This document shows, piece by piece, positions 29,353-37,876 of a DNA stretch of 64,000 nucleotides. The stretch spans positions 38,378 to 102,377 of the forward strand of contig JBCBZW010000005.1 of assembly GCA_039815145.1 (NCBI GenBank), given 5' to 3'. Numbering within the stretch: position 1 is the first letter of the stretch; each line of letters opens with the position of its first letter. A program made the translations under genes and the position numbers. The stretch is from Pseudomonadota bacterium. GTDB taxonomy: Bacteria > Pseudomonadota > Gammaproteobacteria > Steroidobacterales > JBCBZW01. The notes under the pieces are model-generated. The model was given only the letters and a program-made list of their open reading frames with translations. It had not been told where the DNA came from and made no database searches.

Positions 29353-32300
29353 GCGGCAAAATGGGTGCAGGTTTGAGCGAGAACTTGAAGCGCGTGTAGT
29401 TACCGGGCTCCGACTCCACCCACACGTCGCCGCCGTGGCGATCGATCACCCGCTTGACGATCGCAAGGCCTACGCCCCGACCCGCGCTCGAGGTGCCGTC
29501 GACACCCCCCGGGGGCGCCCCCTGCGGCACCTTGCCACGGAAGAACATCTCGAAGACGCGCAGACGCAAGGCCTCGTCGATACCGACGCCGTTATCCATC
29601 ACTTCGGCGACGACGCGGCCGTTGATCTCAGTGGCGCTCACCTCGATGCGCAGTGCACCCTCGCCACGGCCACTGCCGCCATGCTCGAGGGCGTTGAGAA
29701 GCAGGTGGAACAGCACGACGCGCAACTGCTTCGCATCCGCCAGTACGTTCGGCATCTCGGTGATCAGCACCTCGGCACCAGCCTGTTGCACCTGATCCTC
29801 GAGGTCTTTCAGCGCAGACTGCGTGGTCTGCGTCAGGGCCACGGGCGTCAACGCTTCGCCTTCCGTCTCCACCCGTGACAGCGTCAGCAGGTCCTGCACC
29901 TGGCTCACCACCAGGTTCACCTGTTCATCGGCTTGGTTGATGTGCTCCAGGATCTGCGAGTCCGCCCCCACCTCATCAGCACGCTCGCGCGCGATGCGCA
30001 TGAACTCCATGGCGCGCTGTGACGGTCCCACCAGGTCGTGCGAGACGGCGTAGGTGAACACCTGCAGTTCGGTGAAGGCGCGGCTCAGGCGCTGACTGCC
30101 TCGCTTGATCCGCTCCACATCGACGAAGCTCAGGACCGCCCCGTCCTGCTCACCGTTGGTCTTCAGATACGGCGACGCGCGCATAAGAAAGTAGCGCCCC
30201 GTTGCATCGCGCAACTCGCGCTCGACACGCTCGCCGGTGGCGCTGACAGCCGCGAGATCGCGCAACACCTGCTCGTCCGCGAGGAGTGAACGGAAGTGGG
30301 TGATCTGGCGATTGATGTCGTGCTTCATCAGGCCAAACTGATCAGCCGCGTGAGGCGAGAACTTGCGAATCCGCAGCTTCGAATCCACGAATACGGAGGA
30401 GATGTCCATGCTGCGCAGAAGGTTGTCCGACTCCTCGGTAACCCGCTCGAGCTCGACGATTTTGCCCTCGTGCTCCTGGTTGAGCGTGCTCAGTTCCTCA
30501 TTGACCGAATGCAGCTCTTCGTTCGTGCTCTGCAGCTCCTCGTTGGAGGCGATCAGTTCCTCGTTGGTAGCCTGGAGTTCCTCGTTGCTGGTCTCCAGCT
30601 CCTCCACCGTGGCCTGCAGCTGCTCGCGCGTATTCTGCAGTTCGTCCTGCAGGGACGAGGGTGTGAGGACCATCTCCTCGGCCACTTCCTCCTCCGCTTT
30701 GGCGAGCGCATTACCCGCAGCTTCAGGCTGCTCGAAGGTGATGAGGGCGTACTCGGAGGCGCGCACCTGCTTCATCGGGCGCACCGTCAGGCGCACCACC
30801 TGAGGGCCTTCCGTTGGAACATCCACGCGGATGCCGGCGTAGCGTACTAACTCGTCGGTCTTCTGCATGCGCGCCAAGGCCGAGATGACCGGCAAGCGCA
30901 GCTCGGGTAACACCAGTTCAGACGCGTAGAGGGTAACCGCCCCGCTTGGCGGGCGCATGAAGCGAGAGGCTTCGCCGAAGGTGTGGGCGACCTCGCCGGA
31001 GACCGTGACCAGCAGCCCGGGCGGCACGTAGGCATCCATAAGCGCGTCGTAGGCACGCACCAGGTTCACCGGCCGACCACCCGTAGTGCGGCTTGGCGTG
31101 GGCAGGCCTGTGGGCGCGACATTGGTCTCGCGCAGCATCGGCTGCGCCGAGGGCAAGCGGAAACGGCTCACGAGATGGCGATCACTGCCCTTGCGGAACA
31201 CGTTGCGCCGCGCATCGATCACGTTGAAGTCATCCACGAGTTCCGCCAGGCCCTCGCTACTGCCGAGCAGCATCACCCCGTCGCGCTTCAGGGCGAAGTG
31301 GAACAGGCTGAGCGCCTTGCGCTGTGCCTCCACCGTCAAGTAGATGAGCAGGTTGCGGCACACCACGAGATCTAACTTGGTGAACGGAGGATCGATGGTG
31401 ACGTCCTGGCGCGCAAACACCACCATGCGCCGCAGGTGAGGTGCGATCACGTAGTCGTCCGCCTGGCGGGTGAAGCACGTGTCGATACGCTCTTGGCTGA
31501 GACCCTCGAGGGAGCGCTCCGGGTACACGCCAAAGCTCGCCCTATCGAGGCTGCGTTGGTGCACATCGGTGGCGAAGATCTTCACGTCCGGTGGCGAATC
31601 GAGCTTAGCGCACGCCTCGTGCAACAGGATGGCGAGCGTGTAGGCTTCCTCCCCTGTTGCGCACCCGGAACTCCACACACGCACCTCGCGTTGCCCGCCC
31701 GAGACGATGGGGGGAAGGATCTCGCGCTCGATGTAATTCCAGGTCTCCGTGTCGCGGAAGAACCGAGTCACGCCGATGAGCAGGTCGTGGTAGAGGGTCT
31801 CGAGCTCGTCCGGTTCCGAGGCGAGCAAGCGTGCGTATTCGGTGAGTGAGCTCGACTGGCGCAAGGCCATCCGGCGCTCGACGCGGCGGATGATCGTGTT
31901 CGGCTTGTAGTGTGCGAAGTTCACCGCGAAGCGCATCTGCAGCTGCTCGAACACCGTGTCGAACACGCTCGGCTGAATCTCGGGCAGATCGCTGGCGGCG
32001 ATCTTGAGCTTGAGTCGCTTCGCATGGCCGGTCAGGGCCGCTGGGATATGCTCCGGATCGAGCACCATATCGACCTTGCCGGTGGCCACGGCGCTCTTCG
32101 GCATCCCGTCGAACTCCGCCGAGCGCAGGGTCTGGGCGACCGTGAGCCCGCCGGCTCGGTGCACTTCCAACAGCCCCGCGGCGCCGTCACTGCCCGTACC
32201 GGACAACACCACGGCCACCGCACGGGCACCGAGATCCTCCGCCAGCGAGCGGAAGAACACGTCGATGGAGAGGTTCAGGCCCGCGGTCCGGTCCGTGGCC

Positions 32301-32650
32301 AGAAGCTTCCGGTTGGTGACGATCATCTCCTTGCCCGGCACGAGCAGATACACCGTGTCTCGCTCGATCTCCACCGTGTCGCTGACGGACTTGATCGGCA
32401 TCTGCGTCAAGCGCGAGAGGATCTGCGGCATCATGCTGGTGAAATCAGCGGACAGGTGCTGAATCACCACGAAGGCCATGCCCGTGTTGTCGCCTAAGCA
32501 ACTGAATAGGCGTTCCAAGGCGTTGAGGCCACCGGCGGAGGCGCCGACCCCCACCACGTGGGTGGGCAGCTCCTTGGTGCCGAAGGCGACGGGCTGCTCG
32601 CTCTCTCCAGCCGTCAATCCCGTCTCCAATTCCGTCTCGTCGTCGCCCAT
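29342..32650 (-). CDS. CheB-CheR-PAS-histidine kinase fusion protein
   Basis: The start at 32650 (MGDDETEL) places it four bases after the upstream receiver gene. Of 1102 residues, the CheB methylesterase comes first, with its Ser ([12 protein letters not shown]), His ([11 protein letters not shown]) and Asp ([14 protein letters not shown]). CheR methyltransferase follows, with [18 protein letters not shown] and the SAM motif [17 protein letters not shown] long coiled coil (repeated TNEELxxxNEELQ) leads to a PAS domain, then a kinase with [11 protein letters not shown] and HATPase boxes [15 protein letters not shown] and GRGVGLAIV. It has no receptor, so it probably senses through PAS and signals through the adjacent receiver. 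Methylation chemistry may act on a remote chemoreceptor or on itself. Confidence 0.9.
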   Translation of the reverse strand: MGDDETELETGLTAGESEQPVAFGTKELPTHVVGVGASAGGLNALERLFSCLGDNTGMAFVVIQHLSADFTSMMPQILSRLTQMPIKSVSDTVEIERDTVYLLVPGKEMIVTNRKLLATDRTAGLNLSIDVFFRSLAEDLGARAVAVVLSGTGSDGAAGLLEVHRAGGLTVAQTLRSAEFDGMPKSAVATGKVDMVLDPEHIPAALTGHAKRLKLKIAASDLPEIQPSVFDTVFEQLQMRFAVNFAHYKPNTIIRRVERRMALRQSSSLTEYARLLASEPDELETLYHDLLIGVTRFFRDTETWNYIEREILPPIVSGGQREVRVWSSGCATGEEAYTLAILLHEACAKLDSPPDVKIFATDVHQRSLDRASFGVYPERSLEGLSQERIDTCFTRQADDYVIAPHLRRMVVFARQDVTIDPPFTKLDLVVCRNLLIYLTVEAQRKALSLFHFALKRDGVMLLGSSEGLAELVDDFNVIDARRNVFRKGSDRHLVSRFRLPSAQPMLRETNVAPTGLPTPSRTTGGRPVNLVRAYDALMDAYVPPGLLVTVSGEVAHTFGEASRFMRPPSGAVTLYASELVLPELRLPVISALARMQKTDELVRYAGIRVDVPTEGPQVVRLTVRPMKQVRASEYALITFEQPEAAGNALAKAEEEVAEEMVLTPSSLQDELQNTREQLQATVEELETSNEELQATNEELIASNEELQSTNEELHSVNEELSTLNQEHEGKIVELERVTEESDNLLRSMDISSVFVDSKLRIRKFSPHAADQFGLMKHDINRQITHFRSLLADEQVLRDLAAVSATGERVERELRDATGRYFLMRASPYLKTNGEQDGAVLSFVDVERIKRGSQRLSRAFTELQVFTYAVSHDLVGPSQRAMEFMRIARERADEVGADSQILEHINQADEQVNLVVSQVQDLLTLSRVETEGEALTPVALTQTTQSALKDLEDQVQQAGAEVLITEMPNVLADAKQLRVVLFHLLLNALEHGGSGRGEGALRIEVSATEINGRVVAEVMDNGVGIDEALRLRVFEMFFRGKVPQGAPPGGVDGTSSAGRGVGLAIVKRVIDRHGGDVWVESEPGNYTRFKFSLKPAPILPPSA

Positions 32651-32654
32651 TCCA

Positions 32655-33038
32655 CTACCCCTGAGGAAGAAAGCCTGCCTGCTCCAGGACGGTCGCAACG
32701 TGTTCCTCACGCAGCGGCTTCACGCGCACCTGCCACGGCACACGTGCCGTGCGCAGTCGTTCTTTGCTATCGGCGGGGAGTGCGACGCCCGAGATGGCGA
32801 TGTTCACTGTCGGCGCGCGCTCCGGTGCATCGTCGATCGCGTCAACTAACTCGAAGCCTGACTCGACGCCCAGATTGATGTCCAAGAACAAGCAATCGGG
32901 AGGCTGCTCACGCCACTTGGAGATAGCCTCGGCGACGGTGCTGAAGGTGCTGATCTGCGCCGTAGGGCAAGCGCGGCTCACCGATCTGCGCATCAGGTAC
33001 AGATCCGCCTCTGAGTCGTCCACGAGCCAGACGCGCAC
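32655..33038 (-). CDS. Single-domain response regulator
   Basis: A 127-residue receiver domain with no output domain. The acidic pair is in VWLVDDSEAD, the phospho-acceptor is Asp53 (CLFLDINLG), and the conserved Lys is in VRVKPL. It is encoded immediately upstream of the CheB-CheR-kinase gene (four-base gap), so it is the natural phosphate acceptor of that kinase, or a shuttle to a phosphotransfer protein. The switch Ser/Thr is in AISGVALP. It could instead act on the flagellar motor, as CheY does, but no flagellar gene is near. Confidence 0.87.
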   Translation of the reverse strand: MRVWLVDDSEADLYLMRRSVSRACPTAQISTFSTVAEAISKWREQPPDCLFLDINLGVESGFELVDAIDDAPERAPTVNIAISGVALPADSKERLRTARVPWQVRVKPLREEHVATVLEQAGFLPQG

Positions 33039-33132
33039 GCCACTTGCCTCACCTATGCCTTAAGCACTTGATTCTCACCCCCAAGTGGACCTTATGCAAC
33101 ATCCGCGCCCTAGGGTGTCTACCCTGGTGAGG

Positions 33133-35187
33133 TTACTCAGCCTGCGGATGGCCGCCCGAGTACGGCCAATGAAGCGGCCACGTGAAGCGAAAAGTGGCAC
33201 CGCGCGAGCCTGACGCGGGATTGGAATCGAGGGAGATGGTGCCGCCGGCGTACTCGACCAACTTCTTCAGGATGGCGAGTCCCATCCCGCTGGACTCCAC
33301 CTCGTCGCGCGATTGGAGGGTCTGAAAGGCGCGGAAGACCCGCTGATGATGCTCCTGCGCAATCCCCGGGCCGTCGTCGGCAACGGCGAACTCGATCAAT
33401 CCTACTCGGCGCGACGCACTCACACGGATCAGGCCCTGCTCCCGATCGTGGTGCTTGGCCGCATTGTCGATCAGGTTGCGCAGGGCCTGCTCGAGCGGCG
33501 CTACCGCCGTTCGTAGGCGCAAGTCCAGCCCCGAGGTCTCGAGCGTGAAACGCCCCTGCAAGCCGAGCAGGTCGAAGGTGTTGTGGACGATCTCGCGCAG
33601 ATCGACCTCTCCGAGCCTCGCCCGCGTGCGCCCGGCACGCGAGTAGGCCAACAGATCCGACAGGAGCTGGTCGAGACGGCGCACGCGCGCGCGCATGAGG
33701 GTCAGATGTTCTCGCGACTCCTCCTGGAGGCCAGATCCGAGGTCTTCCTCAAGCCATGCCGAGAGATGGGCGATCGCGCGAAGGGGTGAACGCAGATCGT
33801 GGGAGGCAGCGTAGACGAAATCCTCCAGTTCCTGATTCACGCGCCGCAGCTCCTCCGTGCGAGCCTGAAGCTCGTCCTCGTAGCGCTTCTCCAGGGTGAC
33901 GTCGATGGAGGACAGCAGGATCCGCGGCTCGCCGCTCTGCGGGTCCGCGTAGGGCACACGGTCCGTACGCACCCAACCGCTCGTCCCATCGGCCTTGCGG
34001 TAGTGCTCGATACGACCGAGGCGAGGACCGTCGCGCAGGGCAGCGAGATCGGCCGCGTGGTGGGAGGCAGCTGAGTCCGGGAACAGCTCGCTCACCGCCA
34101 CCCCCGAGTCGTGCTGGTCGAGGGTGATCCCCGAGAACGCCGCCGCCGCAGGATTGAGGGACAGGATGCGATTGTGCGCGTCCTTGATCCAAAGACGCAC
34201 GGGCACCGTGTTGAATACCCGCTGCAGTTGCTCGGACTGCAACTCCAGCTCGCGACTCGCGGCCACCTGCTCGCTGATGTCGCTGAAGGTGCCGAACACC
34301 ACGTCGACGGGGGGTTGCACATCCGCCTGGGCGCGCAGGGTGGCGTGGACGTGGCGCAGCTCCCCGCTGGGGGTGAGGATGCGCAGGCGAAACTCATCGG
34401 GTTGCCCGGTGGAGACGACGCCATCGAGCTTGGCCGTCACCAGGGGAATGTCCTGCGGATGGTAGAACCCGATCGCCGAGGTGAGCTCGGGCACGTACTG
34501 CGCAGGCGTGACCCCGTGGATGCGGTAGATCTCATCGGACCAGTGCAGGGTTTGGTGGGCGAGATCCAGCGTCCAGTGACCGATCCGCGCCGCCGCTTCC
34601 GACAACCGAAAGAGCACCGCCTCCTCGCGCAGGGCAAACAGCTCTGCGAAGTCGGCCAAGCTCTGGGTCAACTGGTCCGCCAAGCGCCGCGCCAGGCGCG
34701 CTTCGCGGGCATCGAACTCGCGGGCGTCATTCTGAAGAAAACACAGCGCACTCGGGTGCTTCGCCCCCGGTAGGGTCACGGCGGCGGCCAAGCAGGGCAA
34801 CCGCCTCGTTCGCGCCTGCCCGGCGGGCATAGCATCGGCAGGGGTTGGCTCGATCTCGAGCGTCGATTGGGCCGCGGCTGCTTCCCCACCACCTAAGGCA
34901 CAGACGAGCTCGGCGAGCTTGGCCCGGGCGTGATCGTCGAGCGCCTCGGTGACGCCTACCGCCTGCAGTACCGTCAAGCGGTTGACGGTCTCATCCACCT
35001 CGACGAAGACCACGCTCTCGCTGGGCAGTGCCTCGCGACACATCTCCAACACGGACGCACCGCGTGCCTCGAGCGCTGCCGCTAGCTCGGGTGAAATCGC
35101 CCCTGTCTCTCTCAAGCCCTGTGACACCGTTGGCAAACCCGCACCCGACCCCATCAGGTACCCGCCCGATTTGCCGATTAAGTTCAC
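33133..35187 (-). CDS. PAS-domain sensor histidine kinase
   Basis: The 684-residue protein has an N-terminal GAF-like region (about 20-180), two PAS domains (about 200-320 and 330-450), a short coiled coil and a kinase core. The phospho-His lies in YAASHDLRSPLRAIAHLSAW, a form common in phytochrome-type and related kinases. ATPase boxes are NLIDNAAKHH, DDGPGIAQEH and GMGLAILKKLVEYAGG. No membrane helix is present, so it senses a cytoplasmic signal. An alternative start is Met12 (35154). It is divergent from the REC-kinase gene across only about 26 to 60 bp and lies just upstream of the CheB-CheR unit on the same strand. Confidence 0.88.
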   Translation of the reverse strand: MNLIGKSGGYLMGSGAGLPTVSQGLRETGAISPELAAALEARGASVLEMCREALPSESVVFVEVDETVNRLTVLQAVGVTEALDDHARAKLAELVCALGGGEAAAAQSTLEIEPTPADAMPAGQARTRRLPCLAAAVTLPGAKHPSALCFLQNDAREFDAREARLARRLADQLTQSLADFAELFALREEAVLFRLSEAAARIGHWTLDLAHQTLHWSDEIYRIHGVTPAQYVPELTSAIGFYHPQDIPLVTAKLDGVVSTGQPDEFRLRILTPSGELRHVHATLRAQADVQPPVDVVFGTFSDISEQVAASRELELQSEQLQRVFNTVPVRLWIKDAHNRILSLNPAAAAFSGITLDQHDSGVAVSELFPDSAASHHAADLAALRDGPRLGRIEHYRKADGTSGWVRTDRVPYADPQSGEPRILLSSIDVTLEKRYEDELQARTEELRRVNQELEDFVYAASHDLRSPLRAIAHLSAWLEEDLGSGLQEESREHLTLMRARVRRLDQLLSDLLAYSRAGRTRARLGEVDLREIVHNTFDLLGLQGRFTLETSGLDLRLRTAVAPLEQALRNLIDNAAKHHDREQGLIRVSASRRVGLIEFAVADDGPGIAQEHHQRVFRAFQTLQSRDEVESSGMGLAILKKLVEYAGGTISLDSNPASGSRGATFRFTWPLHWPYSGGHPQAE

Positions 35188-35213
35188 CGTAAAGGCTGCC
35201 TCGCAGGAATGCC

Positions 35214-36452
35214 ATGACGCAACCCGCCACCGTGATCCCCCTGCCCACCGCCAAGCCCGCCCCGATGCAGGTGCAGCACCGCTTGCAGGTGATCGTGATC
35301 GACGATGACCGCGTGGACCGGGCGATGATCCGGCGCTGCCTGCGCAACGCGGAGGACTTCCAGTGTGACGTGCACGAGGCTGCGACCGCCGAGGCGGGCC
35401 TGAAGCTGCTCGAGACGCGCCACTTCGACTGCGCGCTGGTGGACTACCGCCTACCGCCCGGAAACGGGCTGGACCTACTCGAGCGCTTCTACCGCCGCTG
35501 GCCTCACTCTAGCACCGCCTTCATCATGCTCACGGGCCAGGGCAGCGTGGATGTGGCCGCTTCAGCGATGCGCTCAGGCGCCCTCGATTACCTGGCCAAG
35601 GACCAGCTGACCGAAGCCGCTCTGCGGCGCTCGATCATCAATGCTTCGGAGAAGATGGTCCTGCGCGTGAGTCTCTCGGACAAAACGCAGGCCTTGGCCG
35701 AGCGCAACCGCGACCTCACCCTGCGCAACGAAGAGGTGCGACGTTTCTACCAAAACGTCTGCCACGAACTGCGCACGCCGCTGGCTGCAACGCGCGAGTT
35801 CGTATCGCTCGTGGGCGATGGCCTGGCCGGCGCGGTGACCGAGGAGCAGACCGATCTACTGCGCCTGGCAACGGAGGGCTGCGATCAGATCACCGCCCTC
35901 CTCGACGATCTCCTCGACGCCGCTCGCATGCAGACGGGCAAGCTCGGCATCCAACGTGAATCGCTTCGGGTCTACCCCTTCCTGCGCGATGTGATGCGCG
36001 CCCACGAAGGGGCGGCCCGAGAACGGGAGCTGACCCTATCCCTGGCGATCGACGAGGGCGATGACCTGAGGGTGGACGCCGACCCTGTGCGCCTACGTCA
36101 GGTGCTAGCGAACCTGATCGGTAATGCCCTCAAGTTCACGGCTGCTGAGGGCGTGGTGAAGGTGAGCGCCAAGCGCGATCCCCACAACGCGAGGTGGATC
36201 GAGTTCACGGTCTCGGATACGGGCTGTGGCATCGACCCAGCCCAGCAACAACGGATCTTCGACCGCCTGTACCAGGCCACCGCCACCGCCACCACGGACG
36301 ACCCCGCCGCCCTCACGGACGGCCTCGGCCTGGGCCTCGCCATCAGCAGCGAAATCGTGCGCTTGCACGGTAGTGAACTGGAAGTGCGCAGCCAGGTGGG
36401 ACAGGGCTCCACCTTCTTCTTCCTGCTGCCCGCCGCCAAACCCAACACGTAA
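35214..36452 (+). CDS. Receiver-histidine kinase hybrid
   Basis: The 412-residue protein has a receiver at the N-terminus (about 25-145, Asp77 in CALVDYRLPP, Lys in DYLAKDQL), then a short coiled linker and a kinase. The H-box is NVCHELRTPLAATREF; ATPase boxes are NLIGNALKFT, DTGCGIDP and GLGLGLAISSEIVRLHG. With the receiver in front it is likely controlled by phosphorylation from another kinase, perhaps the divergent PAS kinase. The next gene, a single receiver, begins ten bases after its stop with a ribosome site overlapping it, so the pair is an operon. Confidence 0.9.
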   Translation: MTQPATVIPLPTAKPAPMQVQHRLQVIVIDDDRVDRAMIRRCLRNAEDFQCDVHEAATAEAGLKLLETRHFDCALVDYRLPPGNGLDLLERFYRRWPHSSTAFIMLTGQGSVDVAASAMRSGALDYLAKDQLTEAALRRSIINASEKMVLRVSLSDKTQALAERNRDLTLRNEEVRRFYQNVCHELRTPLAATREFVSLVGDGLAGAVTEEQTDLLRLATEGCDQITALLDDLLDAARMQTGKLGIQRESLRVYPFLRDVMRAHEGAARERELTLSLAIDEGDDLRVDADPVRLRQVLANLIGNALKFTAAEGVVKVSAKRDPHNARWIEFTVSDTGCGIDPAQQQRIFDRLYQATATATTDDPAALTDGLGLGLAISSEIVRLHGSELEVRSQVGQGSTFFFLLPAAKPNT

Positions 36453-36462
36453 GGAGAGCACG

Positions 36463-36834
36463 ATGAGCACGATCCTGATCCTCGAAGACAGCCGGGAGCT
36501 GAACAAAGCCCTGGCCCTGCGCCTGCAGCACGCTGGCTACACGGTGCATCGCGCCTTCGACGCCGCCCAGGCCACCACCCTGGCCCGTCAGCACGGCCCG
36601 ACGCTGGCCCTGCTCGACATCAGCGTGCCTGCCGGGGACGGTTTCATGGTGGCGGACCGGATCGCCGAGTTCGGCAATCCGAAGGTGGTGTTCATCACCG
36701 CGAACAAGGACCCGGAGCTGCGGGCGCGGGTGCGACGCAGCGGCGCCGGCTTCATGTACAAGCCGTTCACCGCCGTCGATCTCCTGCAGCGGGTCGAGGA
36801 GATGATCCCGGGCGCAAGCGCCTCCGCGCACTAG
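36463..36834 (+). CDS. Single-domain response regulator
   Basis: The start at 36463 has AAGGAGA overlapping the previous stop; a longer frame from 36226 is not used. The 123-residue receiver has the acidic pair in LILEDSREL, phospho-acceptor Asp52 (LALLDISVPAGDG), Thr in VFITANKD and Lys in MYKPF. It has no output domain. It is cotranscribed with the receiver-kinase and is its probable target. Together with the neighbours on the other strand it completes a two-kinase, two-receiver group plus a fusion kinase in 7.5 kb. Confidence 0.9.
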   Translation: MSTILILEDSRELNKALALRLQHAGYTVHRAFDAAQATTLARQHGPTLALLDISVPAGDGFMVADRIAEFGNPKVVFITANKDPELRARVRRSGAGFMYKPFTAVDLLQRVEEMIPGASASAH

Positions 36835-36858
36835 GGCGCGGAAGCGCGGGGCAGGACG

Positions 36859-37752
36859 CTAGGCGGCCTGCTCCGTCGATTGGGCGGGTGCTGCTGGCGG
36901 CGTCAACACCTGGTAGTGACGACCCGGCTCCATCCACTCAGGGTAGGGGTAGTTCTTCGGCAACTTGATGTCCGTTGCCAGCCCCAGACGTGCGAGCACA
37001 CACACCACCCCCCAGGAGAGATCCGCCCCGCCGTGGATCGCATGCTTGGCACTCGCCGGGTAGAGGTGGTGACTGTTGTGGAAGGAATCACCGTTGGTGA
37101 TGAGCCCCAGGGCCGCCACGTCTCGCGAACGGTCCTTGGACTTCGGATCGGCGACGCCGAAGCTGTCCCAGTGGCAGATGGAGTTGATCACCCAACTCGT
37201 GTTGTTCTGCACGACGTGCATGGCCCACAGCCAGGCGATGCCCCACCAACCGGCGATCAGCCAGGCAGCCGTCACCTGCAACGCGAACAGCGCGGGGATC
37301 ACCAAAGGCGTGTCGAGAAGGCGCATGAAGGGTTCCTTCATGAGGTCGCGCCGACACATCTTCTGCCACTCGGGCGATAGCTTGCCCTGCAGGCGCTGAA
37401 TGTCGTTCAGCAGATAGCGCAGCTGCAAGGCAAAGCCCGACAGGGCCAGGGCGATACTCGCCCACTTGTTCTTGGTGTGGAACAACCATCCCGAATGGGC
37501 AAACCAGAACCCATCGTTGGTGCTGTGCGGATCGCCCTTCTCGTCCGAGAAGGCGTGGTGGATCCGATGCAACCCTACCCAGAGGACCGGCGATCCCGAG
37601 TGCAAGGCTGAGAACAGCGTTAGCGTATTGCGGATCGCAGGATGGGTCTTGAACGCCCGGTGTGTCAGCAGTCGGTGGTACCCGAGCGTGTTGCCCAGGC
37701 TCAGGAGCACCGAGACCACCATAAACAAGGCGACTTGCAGTGCAATCTCCAT
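36859..37752 (-). CDS. Acyl-CoA/fatty-acid delta-9-type desaturase
   Basis: The 297-residue membrane protein has the three histidine boxes of the acyl-CoA desaturase superfamily: HRLLTH, HRIHH and HNSHH (GDSFHNSHHLYP). These bind the di-iron centre that inserts a double bond into a saturated acyl chain using O2 and reductant. Four hydrophobic segments fit the family, though it is shorter than eukaryotic SCD. The gene is preceded by an AT-rich leader with repeated TATTGT units, possibly the control region. It converges with the receiver gene at 36834. Chain length and position of desaturation are inferred from family only. Confidence 0.88.
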   Translation of the reverse strand: MEIALQVALFMVVSVLLSLGNTLGYHRLLTHRAFKTHPAIRNTLTLFSALHSGSPVLWVGLHRIHHAFSDEKGDPHSTNDGFWFAHSGWLFHTKNKWASIALALSGFALQLRYLLNDIQRLQGKLSPEWQKMCRRDLMKEPFMRLLDTPLVIPALFALQVTAAWLIAGWWGIAWLWAMHVVQNNTSWVINSICHWDSFGVADPKSKDRSRDVAALGLITNGDSFHNSHHLYPASAKHAIHGGADLSWGVVCVLARLGLATDIKLPKNYPYPEWMEPGRHYQVLTPPAAPAQSTEQAA

Positions 37753-37788
37753 GGTTGTCGTTTCCCTAGTCCAGTGAAGTGGTAGCCG

Positions 37789-37824
37789 TATTGTTGTTAT
37801 TTATTGTCTTATTGTTGGTATTGC
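37789..37824. promoter_or_regulatory. AT-rich TATTGT repeats upstream of desaturase
   Basis: TATTGT occurs at 37789, 37802 and 37810, and TATTGC at 37819 (ACAATA on the coding strand), spaced 13, 8 and 9 bases, within a short AT-rich tract that stands out in this GC-rich DNA. It is 37 to 72 bp upstream of the desaturase ATG and probably contains its promoter and a regulator site. Confidence 0.35.
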
Positions 37825-37825
37825 T

Positions 37826-37857
37826 GCCTGCGGGAAGGCTAGCGCGTTCCCGCAGGC
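37826..37857. terminator. Hairpin downstream of FG-GAP protein gene
   Basis: GCCTGCGGGAA and TTCCCGCAGGC form an 11-bp perfect stem with a 10-base loop, 19 bases after the stop of the minus-strand FG-GAP gene and before the desaturase leader. It has no strong T-run on the minus strand, but the position fits termination of the exported-protein transcript. Confidence 0.5.
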
Positions 37858-37876
37858 CCTTTCGGTGACCGATTCC

